Positions 45,650 to 58,499 of a stretch of DNA of 64,000 bases are shown here, piece by piece. A model generated the notes under the pieces. It was not told the DNA's origin and ran no database searches. It was given only the letters and a program-made list of their open reading frames with translations. Origin of the DNA: Ignelater luminosus (taxonomy: Eukaryota; Arthropoda; Insecta; Coleoptera; Elateridae); assembly GCA_011009095.1 (NCBI GenBank), contig VTPC01090598.1, forward strand, positions 1-64,000, given 5' to 3'. The position numbers and the translations under genes are program-made. Within the stretch, counting starts at the first letter, position 1, and each line of letters opens with the position of its first letter.

Positions 45650-45960
45650 AAAAGGGTTAAACATGCAATGCTGATTCATAATTACTGGGCCCGCCGCGAG
45701 CAAAAATACAGCCCGTTAGGTTTATAGCACGTGCGTTGATAAAAATCAGTAATTAGCAACAGTAATTATGGCAACTAACGAGGTTTTTGGATGCGCGCCG
45801 TATATTTGGATTTAAACCCCGGGATCAGGGCAGCCGCCTCGGTGGTCATTTGTTTTATAGCATATCTGTGTATATAACCTTTTCGCATAAATTTATTCAG
45901 CAGTAAAAATTATATGGGTGTACACTGCATAGTACGTATGTACGTACCTACGTATCATAT
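45650..45960. promoter_or_regulatory. Non-coding island, candidate enhancer or conserved element
   Basis: GC and CG content rise sharply, without an open frame. Homeodomain-type cores cluster (CATAATTACTGGG, CAGTAATTAGCAAC, CAGTAATTATGGCAAC), interleaved with GCCCGCCGCGAGC, GATGCGCGCCGTATAT and ACCCCGGGATCAGGGCAGCCGCC. The second and third cores are a near-direct repeat 17 bp apart. It resembles the 12.4-13.1 kb island. Regulatory function is inference. Confidence 0.35.
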
Positions 45961-47254
45961 TTTGCAAAGCTCAAATCAGCACTTGCAGATCGTTTTATTA
46001 TAATAAACTTCATCAGAGGGAAAATTTATCGTGGACCGCTTTTCTTTAAAACTCTCGAGAGCGGCCACTTTTAAAATATTCCATCTACATCACACTTCAA
46101 AGACTGACTGGATATTTACCGTCTTAAATAAACTTGTAACAAGGATTTGATGAGATGTTGCATAAATACGTGCAAGATATCGTCTGACAGGTACTATAAG
46201 TTCATTAATTACGTCAATTTTGTTGGGTTGGCTTGTCTAAGCGCATCAGAATGTAAGCTCGAGGGTATTTGAAACCAGTAACTTGGAATTAACTTGGTTA
46301 ATTTTGAACTAGTTGAAAGTTTGCTATATATGCACGCAGTCAGTTGGCAAGAACATTATAAGTTATGAAAATTTAAACAGAAAGATTGAAAATTATCGTG
46401 GATTAAAATCATCAGTTTTTCAACACAATAAACAACTTCGTAAAGAATTAAAATGTTTTCGATTCGTTACTGACCTCGTCAGTCCCACCTGCATCCTTTA
46501 ATCTAATGCCCTCTGATCAATTTTTCAGTTTGTTGGTTTCCCTTGTCAATCATTAGCGTTTCAGAATTTATTCCTGTAGATATTGATGGCTTGTTGCTGG
46601 GGAAAATGTAAAATTGAATGATTAATTTTCTTCTGCACTGATTTCTGTTTATAATTCAATGAAGATTGCGCACCTTCAAAATGAAACTAATGGTTGTATT
46701 TATCACACACATTGTATTTTGTATTTCAATCTAAAACATATATTGCTCGCTGTACGTACAACTACCACCTCTGGACTTGAGTAGATTGCGCGACGGCTTG
46801 CTGCTAGTGTACTACTTATGTATAATGGTACAAGAACTGCACATGAAACTAAATCTAATTAAAGAAAAGAAAATTACGGGATAGGGACTAAAGAAAATTG
46901 TAACTAAAATAATGTCTAGGTATCAAGCAATCGTTAATAAAATTTAAAAGAAATGCTGGAAGCTTTCAGCAAAATAAAGGGATAGCCAGCCTTAACAATT
47001 TGACGAAAATGATCTGAATACAGAATTATTGCTACGTGAATTATAAATTTATAAATAGTAATTAGACAGTCATAATTGGAGACGGAAAAGTTAAAATGAT
47101 CTACAGATAATCTCTAAGTACTCCTATTACTATTCTAAACTAAAATCAAAAAGGAAGTCTAAAATGACTTAGAACTTAAATAGATAAAAATAAAATAAAA
47201 ATATTTTTAGAATCAAAAAGAAAGATATACTTAACTAACAATATTTTATCTCCT
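45961..47254. other. Unassigned sequence
   Basis: Short frames only. 46750-46830 is slightly GC-richer. Nothing recognised. Confidence 0.4.
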
Positions 47255-47720
47255 ATAGAAAACATCGCTATTAAAGAATAAAGCTAAAATAATTTAATGA
47301 GGACTAAGATTAATAAAATTTCTGGGACATTATTAATAAATTCTAATATGCATTCTTAATGAAATGATGACAAATAATGCAAGCAAAGATAGATAAGACA
47401 TCAATGCTAGTAAATACATGCATATGTTATTTATTTTTAGAGAAACAATAAAAATGAGTAAGGACATTTACACTGGGTGTCTCACTTTAATACAAGGAAT
47501 TAACCAACCAACTTTAAATGGGCTGAATTAGCGAATTAATAAAATAAAGAACCAGTTCGAGTTACTGATCTCCATTTATGAAGGCAGTACAGAAGCTAAA
47601 AGGTAGCAACCCACAAAACAGAAATTTTAATTACAAAAGTGATGCTACAAAATGGCTAAATATTTTCTTATTCAGATCTTCCCATTAAATCTTATCCTTG
47701 AGGGCTTATATAAATCTAGA
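47255..47720 (+). repeat. Dispersed GTGTCTCAC family, longest copy
   Basis: Joins the 5' portion seen at 25365-25545, the core 'ACACTGGGTGTCTCACTTTA' seen at 7145, 44660 and 63830, and the 3' portion 'CTTCCCATTAAATCTTATCC' seen at 9590. It therefore defines the order of the family over at least 460 bp. No open frame; likely a non-autonomous element. Confidence 0.8.
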
Positions 47721-48089
47721 ATTTTGAGATGAAGGTGGTAACGGTGCAATTTCCTATTAAAAGGAAATTCAAGATAATTAACCAGATATAATTTTTATTG
47801 AGGGCGCCTTGTACGGACAGTAGCAAGCTAAATCTTCCTAAGCATCTTTGTACTCAGGAAACAAACCAAACCGACTCGGTCGCAACCAAATTACATATTC
47901 AGCCATACGTTGAAAACCATTTAAAAAAAATCAAAAAACCGACAACAAAATATAACAAATAGGCCAAAATTTACCAAGCTCCCTGTGATGATCTGCAATA
48001 ATTTAAGAGCGAACAAGGATGAAAATGTTCGATGAAGTGGCCTAAAATAAATTAAAAACGAATGAAAGTAGTGATGTTTAATGAAGAAG

Positions 48090-49500
48090 CCGTTCTGTCG
48101 CTTAACCAACCTCTCGTTGACAACGACCTGAAATTAAATTAAACAAATAACAAACTTGCTGGTGTCCGTTAAAGTACCTTACAGGCCTACTTTTCAAGAT
48201 AGGTAGGTGGCCTACATAAAATCTTCCTAAGTAATCACCAGTTAAATTGATCAAATTGTACACCAATGGGTTAACGAACTTCTGCACAACGCATTCCTTA
48301 TACCTAGGGACTTGGAGCTGATAATATCGCCACAGGGTACAAGATGGGACAAAATTCATTTTTAAGAACATGCTCTTCTATACTAAAAGAAGCAAACAAT
48401 CTAAAATGGAGCAAGATGGTCCAACAATCTTCTTCTTAGGCGTAGCAAGAGGAAAAGTTTTAGTACCTCGAAATGACCTTTTCGGTACCAGCGGTTGTTT
48501 GGTCACGTAAACTCTATATGAAGGTGGTGAAAGATCTCCATCACTGGGAGATTTCTTAAAAAAAAGTAGGCAACCACCTTTTCCAATCCCCTTTGTCCGT
48601 AGACGAAAAGTTTGGACGGGATTTGAAATCCGCCGTGATCGAGAGTAAGAAGTCTGATGAGTCCGGGGGCATAGCCCGGAAGTTACTTCACACCCACAAC
48701 AAAATTTCCGTCTGGATCGACGACAGTGATAATAATGATGACCCCGTTGGCGACAGTTTCAACATGTCAGCCCTTTCGGAGACCTCGTGGACATAACAAC
48801 CTCTTTACCTCCTACGCAATCACTCTTATCATTATCGTTTCCGGTTGAAAAGAGAACTCATGTACAATTTCCGGAAGTGACAAGCTCTGCGAATTAATTC
48901 AGGAGACTGAAAAATGACACAAAGGTTACCTTCCTGGAAGGACTTAATCCGGACTCTTCTGAACTAGAAGAACCTATTAAAAAATCTGACCTCGAAGTTT
49001 CTATCAATTCAAAGTGTTGAAAGGTTTCTCACTTGCAGCCTTTGGTGATGAAACAGAATCCAGACCTAAAAATTTCTTTGGTGTCGGTTGAGCATTTGCA
49101 ACGATTGTCTCTGAACGAAAAACCTCTTTAATGGACGCTGAAGACAAACTTGACTGGTTACGGTTAGAAGAAAAAGCTAAACAATTTTCAACACTACAAT
49201 CACCTCTTGATACCTCTGCTCTATCACGGCTATCACGGCAAATCTGTCACTGTCAACGTCTCCACTGAAAGTATCAAGTAAATAACTTAGGTCCTACACG
49301 TAATAACAGCAGCTTTCGAACTTCATTTCGGGATCGGTCCAAAAAGAAGCCGTAATGTCCCTAAAATTAATAAGATTGTCTACGGTTCCACGTACAATAC
49401 TTGGTCCGGGATTTGACTAATTTTCAAGAGAAACAAATTGCGGAGGAGAAGAGGATTTGGAACGTCCGGGATTGAATGCTGATGAGAAGTTAATGATCTG
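48090..49500. pseudogene. Decayed coding-like sequence, probably a retroelement
   Basis: The plus frame 48593-48796 reads 'VDEKFGRDLKSAVIESKKSD' and 'HNKISVWIDDSDNNDD'. 48880-49030 has 'DTKVTFLEGLNPDSSELEEP' in a shifted frame, and later stretches up to 49480 stay coding-like through many stops. Composition is closer to coding than the flanks. No zinc knuckle, protease or RT motif is visible, so gag of an LTR or non-LTR element is only a guess. Confidence 0.3.
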
Positions 49501-49541
49501 GTAAGCTTAACAATTTTGAAATTATCTTTCAGAGTTTGGAA

Positions 49542-49799
49542 TTAACCAATACAGTAAAATTGCAAATATGGCTTCTTGCGTTCTGTCATCGGGTCAGAAG
49601 CAATTTTTTCTAAGCGATCATTTACATGAAGAAGTATTACTTTGATTCTCTTATATTCTTTGTCAGTATTTGCGTTGTCATCTAATTTTGTAGAGCAAAG
49701 ACTCAATTCGCTCGATGGATTTGACTGTGGATCTATAATCTTCTTACGTGGTACGGCGAAGTAAAGCTCGCTTCTCTTGGATGTTTCTCCCAAGTTCAT
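49542..49799 (-). CDS. Hypothetical 85-codon frame
   Basis: Opens with ATG (MNLGETSKRSELYFAVPRKK) and stays charged and coding-like ('DDNANTDKEYKRIKVILLHV') to a stop at 49542. No signal peptide, domain or family is recognised. It may be an exon or a fragment of the decayed element to its left. Confidence 0.2.
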   Translation of the reverse strand: MNLGETSKRSELYFAVPRKKIIDPQSNPSSELSLCSTKLDDNANTDKEYKRIKVILLHVNDRLEKIASDPMTERKKPYLQFYCIG

Positions 49800-50323
49800 A
49801 ACCTCTTATCATTCACTTGTAATTTAAATCATCTGCTAAAAAGCAATTTATCTTTATTTTTGAATAAATGGGTCACACAATTGAATATAATAGCTGGAAA
49901 GAAAAAAAAACAACGGCTAAAAATTAACTCACTTCCCCTGCTCTTTTTAGAGGAAAAAAAAGAAACAATACGTGAGTTAATTTCGCTAAGCGCCAGAAAA
50001 TATTGTACGTAACGCTACACTCTTGCATTAATGCGCCGGCTGTAAAGCTCATTTGCAGTGTTACAAGGTTAAAAAAGACACTACAAAATGCATTAATAAA
50101 GAGGTAGGCAGTAACTACCCAAATAGGCATTATAGACATTCATAAAAGCTTAAATAAATTGTTTTCTTCTAAAAACTACTAATCTCTAAATTTTCCTGTT
50201 GTGAAGAGAGGCCTCATCTAATATTTTGATTTTTGCTTCTAATTAACAACAAAACCGCCACAGATTATCAGAATAATATTAATAATTTGTATTATTACTA
50301 AGTTTTAATTTATTTAATTATTT
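49800..50323. other. Unassigned sequence
   Basis: AT-rich; no feature recognised. Confidence 0.4.
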
Positions 50324-51260
50324 TCAGGCACATCTTCTCCTTCTTCTCTTTTTTCCTTGATTATTATTATTATTGCTTTTTTTTAGTTCAGATGGTTTTT
50401 CTTCGAGTCTTTGTAGGCGGCAAATCTTTTTGAAATCCCGCAGTTGCTGATAAGTAGATCCTCTTCCCTGGAGAAAAATGATGTTTCCTGTGGAAGCAAA
50501 TTAATTAATTTAAAAAAAGAATATATAATATAATAATTTGAATGCATAAATGATGACAAGATAGCAGATGGTCTTCAAGAATCATTTTGAATTTTCTTAG
50601 GAATTTTAATTAATTTGGAACAATTGTGTAAGCTTATATATCCTTCTTGTCAATTTTATGGCTTGTTTGAGGGTTAAAACACAAATTGTTAAAGAGGTAT
50701 ATGTAGTAGCGTAATATGAAGTTTGGAAAAGCTCAACCGTTGCTGCTTAATTAAGTTAGTTACTCCTGTCTGCACCCCGAGACCCTCTCGTGGGGGTTTT
50801 GTTTTCTGCGTCCAAAGGATCAGAGGCTTTTCGGAAGTTTTCTTATTTTCTATATACCTGACTAGCAGCTCAGGAGGTTCAACTTAAATTTCCGGCACAA
50901 AATAATTTGTCAAGAAACTATAAGAATTAAATCATGTTAGATATTGTAGAATGTAGATTGTGAGGTTAATTTTGCTTGCTTGTTTTTAAATGTTCTTCGC
51001 ATAGTAATTTAGGTTTACTATCCTAAACTATGATCGGTTAATTAAGTTTCTATCTGGTTTATAAATAAGTAGATTTACTTACTATTTTCAAAACAAAATT
51101 TTATTAATGACTTTGAGATTTTTCTGTCTGAAAAGTCTTTGTCAATGCCGCTTGACGACCAAACTACCAGGGGCACGGAACGTTTTTTATACAGCGCAGC
51201 AGTTTTTATACTTCCTAACTTAATTTTTTCTATAGTTGTAAAGTGGTTGTATCTAGCCAA
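50324..51260 (-). CDS. Candidate terminal exons of an unrecognised gene
   Basis: Final exon 50487-50324, preceded by a good acceptor (TTGCTTCCACAG), reads 'NIIFLQGRGSTYQQLRDFKK' and ends in a lysine/arginine cluster 'GKKRRRRRCA' at the stop. A minus-strand frame at 51260-51083 ends at a consensus donor (A|GTAAGT) and joins the final exon in phase across an intron of about 595 bp. No start codon is found upstream, so more exons would be needed. The basic tail could be a nuclear-localisation signal. Both exons could be fortuitous. Confidence 0.25.
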
Positions 51261-51299
51261 GATTGAATTTTGCTTATATTTATGTTATTCAGCTTAGCA

Positions 51300-51960
51300 A
51301 CTCAGATTCTGTACGTGAGTGTATGCGAATCCGACCGCGTTAGAAGGGCGTTATTTGTTAATTGTCCCTACTTTGTTATTTGTATATTTTGATTTTTAAT
51401 TGGTCCTAATATAAATAGCTTTGAAGTCAATTTCCAGCTTGTTTTGGACGCATACCATCCTACCATTGTTCCTGTGAAGAATATTTTTAAAAATAAGAGT
51501 GTGGTGGACGTCAAAATATTGTTCTATTGTTATTTTTCCAGGATCCTAAATATCCAACCAAAGTCCTGGGCTGTGCAAGCTACTACTTAGCAACGATTAT
51601 GTACCGCTCATTTCTGGATTCGGTACTTTCTTAGCTATAGATAACTCGATATATTCCTTCCCCTTACTTAATGCATTTACCAATTCTGGTCTTAATCATA
51701 GCCATCACTTTCACATTTACTCGGATGGAAGTTTTAAACCGAAAGTAAGTTTAATTAATGTTTTAAGATAGGTTCAAAATAAAGCACTCCTGCAAGAAGA
51801 ATCCCTTGTTAAAACCTGCAAACAAGTCCTTTTAGTTGATGAATTGATGTCTTCTTGACAGAGTTGTCCGCCAATGACATTACTGTGTTGACTTCAAAAA
51901 TTTCGAGGTTTTTTTCTCAGTATTTTTGTTGCTGTGCGAGCGTGGATTTTTAAGCATTTT
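51300..51960 (+). pseudogene. Possible retroelement remnant (promoter-like segment and RNase H-like fragment)
   Basis: A TATA box (TATAAATAGC at 51410) is followed by a sequence that looks like an LTR or UTR. The plus frame near 51690-51740 reads 'HHFHIYSDGSFKPKVS', similar to the 'YTDGS' start of retroelement RNase H. There are no further catalytic residues in order, so the evidence is weak. Confidence 0.25.
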
Positions 51961-51999
51961 TTGTGTGCCTGTCGTGAAGTGGGTTCTCTCTGCTCCAGC

Positions 52000-54900
52000 T
52001 CATCTGGCCGTATCTGGTCGCAAATATTCGAAACCATTTTACTTTAGAATCCCCTGTTTAAAAAAACTTGCCTTGTTTTTGATAACTAAGTACTAAGATT
52101 AAATGAGAAACAAAATCTCACTCCGGACAGTCCACTAGAGAATTAAAAACATTTTTTCTGCCAAGATAAACATGTTTGCAATTTCTCTTAATAATACTCC
52201 AAACGGTTGGAGATTTTGATAAACCTTAAAACAAACTTCGATTCAAGTCGTATTTGTACCTATTTGTGTGCTTCTGTTTAACAATTTTGCTGAAGCACGT
52301 GCTGGCTGTAAAGAATGACCAAACTACTCTGGCTGCTTTCCGTGGACTAGGCCCCTGTTGGATTGTTACTAAGTCTGACTTACTTCTATATTCAGTTTAT
52401 CTAATAAGACTTTTATTTAAAAAGAATTCGTACATTCAGTACGATTTTGTCAAATGCTAAGGTAAACAGAATCACCTATCGAACTTCTAGTTATGTCGAG
52501 ATATCCTAGAGGAAAGGTTTACTGCGGAACCCTCTCTCTATGGACTGACTTTCGCAACTGGCGCCCATAAATCTAACTTATTTATCTATTTCTTTCTTAA
52601 GTATAAGACAAAAACTGACTTTTATTGTCAAATTACATTCTAGAGTAGCACGCCGATTTGTGTTGACGGTACGTTATCGTACCACAATCTAGAAATTGTG
52701 TTTTTATAATAGCTTTACTCTTTTGATGAAAGATAACTGTAATGGAGAAAGATGTTTATCAATTTTGAAAATTCTGAAACAGTTATAAAGATAGATAGTC
52801 TCAGGTTTTGATATACGCTGCAGTATAAGTAGTTTCCCATTCTTGATTATACATAAATGGACAAAGATTTACTTTGAAGAGGTAAGGTTAATATAAAATT
52901 ATATCATAGCTAATGGGATCAATTCTAGATGAGGATCTGTTAAGAAACCCTGATACCATGCAAAGTAGGGGTATTGCCATTAGAGCATTGCATGTCGCTG
53001 CTGCTGCTGCTTAACGTTTTGTGAAAAAATACTTTACCGGAAAAATAAAGAATAACCGAGAAGGTGTGTCGTCTTAAGCGTGCCATAGAGTGCGGTGCAG
53101 ATAAGCGGCCAAATTTGAGATGATGCCGTCTACAGTGACTTGAGAAGAAACGCCATGTCTACTTCGGAATCCGAACACGATCCCCGCATGCGTATTAGCT
53201 AGAAGCTTTTAGCACGCCGCTGTACAAAAAAATCTACATACGAACGTAGCACCGCTGTAACTAAACAAAAGTCAAAACTCATAACTAACACAGTACGGTT
53301 GACATCTTGGGTTAGGTTATGCAGAAACTTGTCACTTAGTGCAAAGTGCAATTCTTTACCATAAGTATACGGTGTTGACCAGAAGGTGTTGTATTTTATG
53401 TGTTAGTTAATTGCAAGCTAAAAGAAACAAGGTATACAAAACAAAAAAAGGGGAAAGCAATGAAACAAAAGCAGTATTGTGTGAGAAGAAGCGATAAAAT
53501 TGCAGAAATAGGAAGTAATTTCTCATTTTTAGAAAAAAAGAATCAAGTAAAAGAGATCTTTTAAAAATAATTTTGGTCTCTAGTTTACAACAACAGATTG
53601 TCGATTACAACTGCGACTACAAGTCTGAATTAAATACATGGACGAAAGAGAAAACAGTCAAAAGTAAAGTCTGTCTGGATAATTAGCAGAAATTGCGAAA
53701 ATTCGAGAAATTTCTTGTAATAATAGTTAAACAAATAAAGAAGTTTAAGTTGACGTGACAAACGTTACTGTGGAGGTCGATTTCAGACGATGGGCGGCTG
53801 TTGCAAGGAAGAGACTTCATTGTCCTGCAACCTACTAACATTGGAGCACAAAAGAGGTTTGAAAACAGAACCATTAGGAGCAATATTCTAATTCATCGCT
53901 TGGATGTGGACGTCCAACAGGCAGCGCTGAAGGGATAGAAGAAGCCGGAACTAGTGCACCTCTATACAAAAGTTGCCAGTAAAGAATGAAAGACTTGCTT
54001 TTGCAACACAAAGGAAACACAACCTACGACTTCACATTGAAACACTCTTTTCTAGATTGGTATGCGGTTTATTACAAACGGTGCTCTGACGCCAGTTTTT
54101 ATAAATTTTGCTCTCTTACCACCAGCGACTTCTGCAGCGGGTCGTTGTGTCTAGGTAACTGCAGTGAAAAAGATGGTACTCCAGGGGTTTTCTTAAACTC
54201 GGCAACACTACTAGTGCTTAATGTAAGGTCTCGGTGCAACTTAAATTAATGGTTTATTTCAAGCGAAGAAAAGAGCGGTGACGTGATCCGCTAACCAAAT
54301 TAGCAAATTAGTAAATGCAAAGCAGTATATTGGCAAGTTCAAGATGCTAAGAAGATAGAGGACAGTGTGGTGATGGTAACCGGGGTCTATAGTACAAGAA
54401 AGTGAGTCTCTAGGAGACTTTTTCTTGGAACTCGATGCTGGAACTCTGTTTGAACCGTGCAGACTGCAGACTATGTTTAATTGTGGTGTCTAATGATTTC
54501 AAACTTGGATTAAATAACGGGTCATTACTACTAACTCGTTACAACACATTCACATACCATACAAAGCCGAAAGAAAAATCTGATATTTCACTCTTAGCTC
54601 TTTTCAGAATTAGCTCTATATGTTTTTTGCTTCTTATTTAAAGGAACTAATTTTGATCTTTTTTATAAACAATAAAACGCTTCGATTTAATATTGGCGTT
54701 TAGAAAAATTCTTCATAGTTGGGATCATTGTTTACTAACGCTATTGTTATTGTCAAAATAGAAAATGTCTCAAAATATTGTCTTATTAACTCATGTACAT
54801 CTAAACAAAGCTTCTGTTGATTAATTTTTCTAAATTATCTCTAAGACAGGATGCATACGCAGAATCACGAAATGTTTTATCAAGTCATTCTATATTAGAT

Positions 54901-55193
54901 TAGCTAATGTAGGATGTTAGTGTTTACATTTTATTATCTTCTTTAAGCTTTATTAGAATTATTCATTGTTTCTTTAACTTATTACATTGTTTTAAATCAT
55001 TAAATAATATAAACATCAAATTACAAACTAAATGTTAACAAAAATTTAAAGAAATCAGTACTGCATTAAATAAATTCTCTAATTAATTAAATTAAATAAC
55101 ATAGAATACATTCTGGAAAATGTACAATAAAGATTTTTAAATTTTTCAAAATTTCTCTTTATTTTACCAGAAACCACAGCAGTATTATATACA
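52000..55193. other. Unassigned sequence with scattered open frames
   Basis: Plus frames at 52254-52460, 53986-54249 and 54435-54641 show no known domain. 53040-53220 is GC-richer, and a (CTG)n tract lies at about 52996-53010. 53760-54250 is coding-like but unrecognised. 54640-55190 is AT-rich and empty. Confidence 0.35.
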
Positions 55194-56657
55194 TGTTACG
55201 GTTAATGTGTAGAATTGGCTAGTTTGTAGAGTAACTGGTTAATGTACAAACTATCTAAACTGTCAGCTAGTTTGATCGAAAACGCATATTTAACTCTATT
55301 AGTCGATAGTTTATAAAATAACCAAACCATTTGGCTAATTTACTTTAATTATTCGAAAAAACTAAAATAGCCATTTTTTGGCTGGTTTATGAAATGTCCA
55401 ACTTAGTAAGTTAGAATGAACAACAAAACTGGTGGTATTATAAAATAGCCAATTTTCTGGTTATTATACAAACCAGCTAACATGTGCTTAGTTACTTTAA
55501 ATGGTGCGATTCTGGTGCACAATAAATTAAATAAGACAACGTGGTGTAATTATAATAAAAATATATTTAAATATAAACGAAAATCCTCAACGAATAACAA
55601 ATTTCCAAATTTTTATGACAAATACATAAACATATGTGCTGTGTATTTATTTATTACAGCATCGTTCGCTATTATGGCACTTGCTATTGCATGAGTATCC
55701 CAAAAAGACACATTTGCATTTTCTGTTTCTACATATTTTCTTACACTGGCACCTGACATAGTCCTGGGTTGTACCAGAAACTGAAAAATTTCTAACAGCA
55801 CTTAGAAGCGAGATTTCTGTATCAGTCTAAATATCCTCTAAAGATAGAAAATTTTGTTTACACAATTCAAATTGATTGAGTGAAAATAACTGGTTTAGTA
55901 CACCATGAGTATGTAGTTCCTAGTCGATAAAAGTTATCTTCAATACTCGATATTATATTGTCGATATCCTGGTTCGCTCTTTCAACAGAACTCTGAGACT
56001 GCGAGTGTCGTGGTTTACCATGCACTATTCGACAATTCGGCCAAAGTTGAACCAGTTCTTCAGTAACTTAAATAATAAACAATGAAGTACATTGGAAAGG
56101 AAATTTATCAAATACAATTCTAAATAAATGCCTAAATTCCCCAATTAGACTAACCATTTTAAATTTTTTTATTTTTGATTAAAGATTCTTATTTAGCAAC
56201 CCCAAAAATGTCTAGACGCAGATTTTAAATTGGACTTGACAACAACAGTATAAACTTACGTGGTTTGCAAATTCTCTGCCATTGTCACTTTGCAGTAAAT
56301 ATAGACTACTTAAATCCATAAACACTTCCAAAAGATTGTGAGCTGTTTCCTTAGCTGTTTTTGTTTTCATGGGATGTAAGAGGATTAGTTTATAAACTAG
56401 CCAAGATATTGGTTATTTTATATCACTAGAAAGCAGTTTACTATTCTACCCATTTCAAATTGGATGATTTACAAACTAACCAAGACATTTGGCTATTTTA
56501 GTTTTTCAACTTTGTCAATCAAATTAGCAAAGGGTATTAGTTAGTTTAAAAACTATCAGCTAATATAGTTTTCTAGCAAAATAACTATTTATTTTATTAG
56601 TTTATATACTATCCAGCTAATTTATAAACTATCCAAATTTTCACTTTAGCCGTAACA
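55194..56657 (-). mobile_element. Integrase-type DNA transposon with inverted ends made of sub-repeats
   Basis: Ends: TGTTACGGTTAATGTG at 55194 and the complement of CACTTTAGCCGTAACA (56642-56657). Each end region (about 55194-55490 and 56370-56657) consists of many degenerate copies of TTAGTTTATAAACTA(T/G)CCA and AAAATAGCCAA in both orientations. The flanks are TATATACA and TATATAT. The centre carries a minus-strand integrase relic. At 1.46 kb it is internally deleted. The combination fits a Ginger-like or KRBA2/SCAND3-type integrase transposon; exact superfamily unproven. Confidence 0.6.
55600..56380 (-). pseudogene. DDE integrase pseudogene (KRBA2/SCAND3-like)
   Basis: Minus strand: 56370-56255 reads 'HPMKTKTAKETAHNLLEVFM' then 'LLQSDNGREFANH', the second-aspartate region of a retroviral-type integrase fold. 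56080-55935 reads 'LVQLWPNCRIVHGKPRHSQS' then 'QSSVERANQDIDNI', with the catalytic glutamate in 'VERANQD' intact. 55800-55620 reads 'CQCKKICRNRKCKC' then 'CNSKCHNSERCCNK', the cysteine-rich tail typical of this lineage. The first aspartate and N-terminus are missing; frames are broken. Confidence 0.75.
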
Positions 56658-56659
56658 TA

Positions 56660-58499
56660 TATATCGTATAAAAATTCTTTTACTTTGTTATGATTCTCAT
56701 AATTCACTTCCTGATTTTTCCAAGTGGATATTACTCGGCGTATCTTTTCCAAATACTTCCTAAACACATCAGGAGCAAATTTATTTTTTCACTTGTTAGA
56801 TAGTAAAATCTTCAACCAAGTTCAAGCTTTCTCTTCGACGCTGCATTTTCTATTTTATCCAAGAGCACAACTTAACAAACACTACATAAGTAATTTTCGA
56901 ATACATTTATAATTGTATGTAGAGTACAAGCTTAACATGGATATAATAACAACCTTGGCCCATATAATGTAAAGTAAACGGTTTCCTTGCAAGACATACA
57001 ATGTAGGAGTAAAACCCTTTTGGCGATTTCCTTTTCAAGGAAAAGGAAATCCAGCCCTATATAATCAGGTTAGAACTTCTGCCTTGCTAAAGGTTGTTGT
57101 AATTTAGTACAAGATGATTAATTTGATGTTAATACGCGTGTTATTTTAGTCTAGGTATTAACAATAATATCAAAAAGGTCTTTTATATGAAACGTCGAAT
57201 TTACAACGAAAGTTCGCGCTGTAGTTTACGTTTTGAAGATCACATCAAAGCATTAATATCATTCGTCCGCAACAAAATTAGTACTAATGAAGTGTAACAG
57301 CAACACTAACGATATAACTCAAACATATCAGTTGTCAAATGTAACAAACTGATCAAAGGTCGTTTAATCGTGTTTCCAATAACTCTCTCTATCCCCCACT
57401 GTAGGGATATAGGGAGCTTGGGGAGTCAGATTCCAACGGCTGTAGCCCATTCCGGTAGTTAATTTGCATACCTTGTGCTAATATTACTCATTGCTACGCG
57501 TTACAGGCAGTGGCGGAGATTTTAAATATTATTAGACGTTTCAAGACAAAACAGCATTTACATAATGTAAATGTTTATTTTAGTAAAGCATCTCATTGTT
57601 GACTTAATTCATTAAAGCCGTAAAAAAGCAAGCTTTATAAGCAATGAAAGGAGTTATAACAGGAAAAATGTAATTCTCTTTTATTACAGGTTTAGGTAAA
57701 CACTAAATAAGCATAAAAATAAGTCTGTAGTGTTAGATTCGCTGCACGTCTCTGTAATAATGGATTTAGATCTTAGGAAACCTAAGAAATCTTTTAGGAA
57801 TAAATTTAGTATAATTTAATTATCACAAGTTCTTAATGTAAATAAAAAAATAGTTGGTTAAGTTTTTTAATGCAAACCTCTGCAATCTGCAATAAAAAAC
57901 GATAAAATTAAATTATTTTAAATGATGAGATGTAAAGTCATCTCGTGATTTGCTTGTAGTGGTATCTTCATCGATCAAGATCTCGATAATTTAGAAATGG
58001 CTCATGTGTTACAGAAACAATAGTGATTTGTTTTAATAGTGAGAATTCAATACTCTTAGAAATCAATGAAATAACTGAGAAGGTAACTTACCGTTAACAT
58101 ATAGTTAGACTTGCCACTTGTCTAGCTCGGCAGGTTGGAGATAGGGTGGTTCAGCGGTAGATTTTGTGACAAAATAGAAAAATGGATAAATTCAATAGGC
58201 ACCAGTGACGATACATAATTGACTAGATATCATAACCTCGCTATAAGAAACTTTGTGGTAAACTTATGAAACTTGTTAATACTTTTGCCAGTGTCGGACT
58301 GGACTACCGGGTCACGGAGACATGTGGCGCTCTGAAGAGTAGTTACACCTAACAACCTGCACTAATGTTCCCACATTCAATAAGTGCATGTTAGTGCACC
58401 CATATTTTATGTATTTTCGGTAGACCTTTCCCTTTCAGTTCGACGCTGGTTGTGTTTTTGAAAAGCTCCTCTTTGCCCGTTACGAAATTGTCAATAAAA
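56660..58499. other. Unassigned sequence
   Basis: A perfect-looking hairpin lies at 57030-57050 (GATTTCCTTTTC facing GAAAAGGAAATC). Another inverted pair lies at 57388-57425 (CTCTCTCTATCCCCC facing AGGGATATAGGGAG). No gene recognised. Confidence 0.4.

Noticed and set aside
52540..52570. TGGCGCCC, resembling a retroviral lysine-tRNA primer-binding site
   Set aside because: No LTR upstream and no gag/pol downstream; an isolated 8-mer is expected by chance. The same word at 9311 also lacks context.
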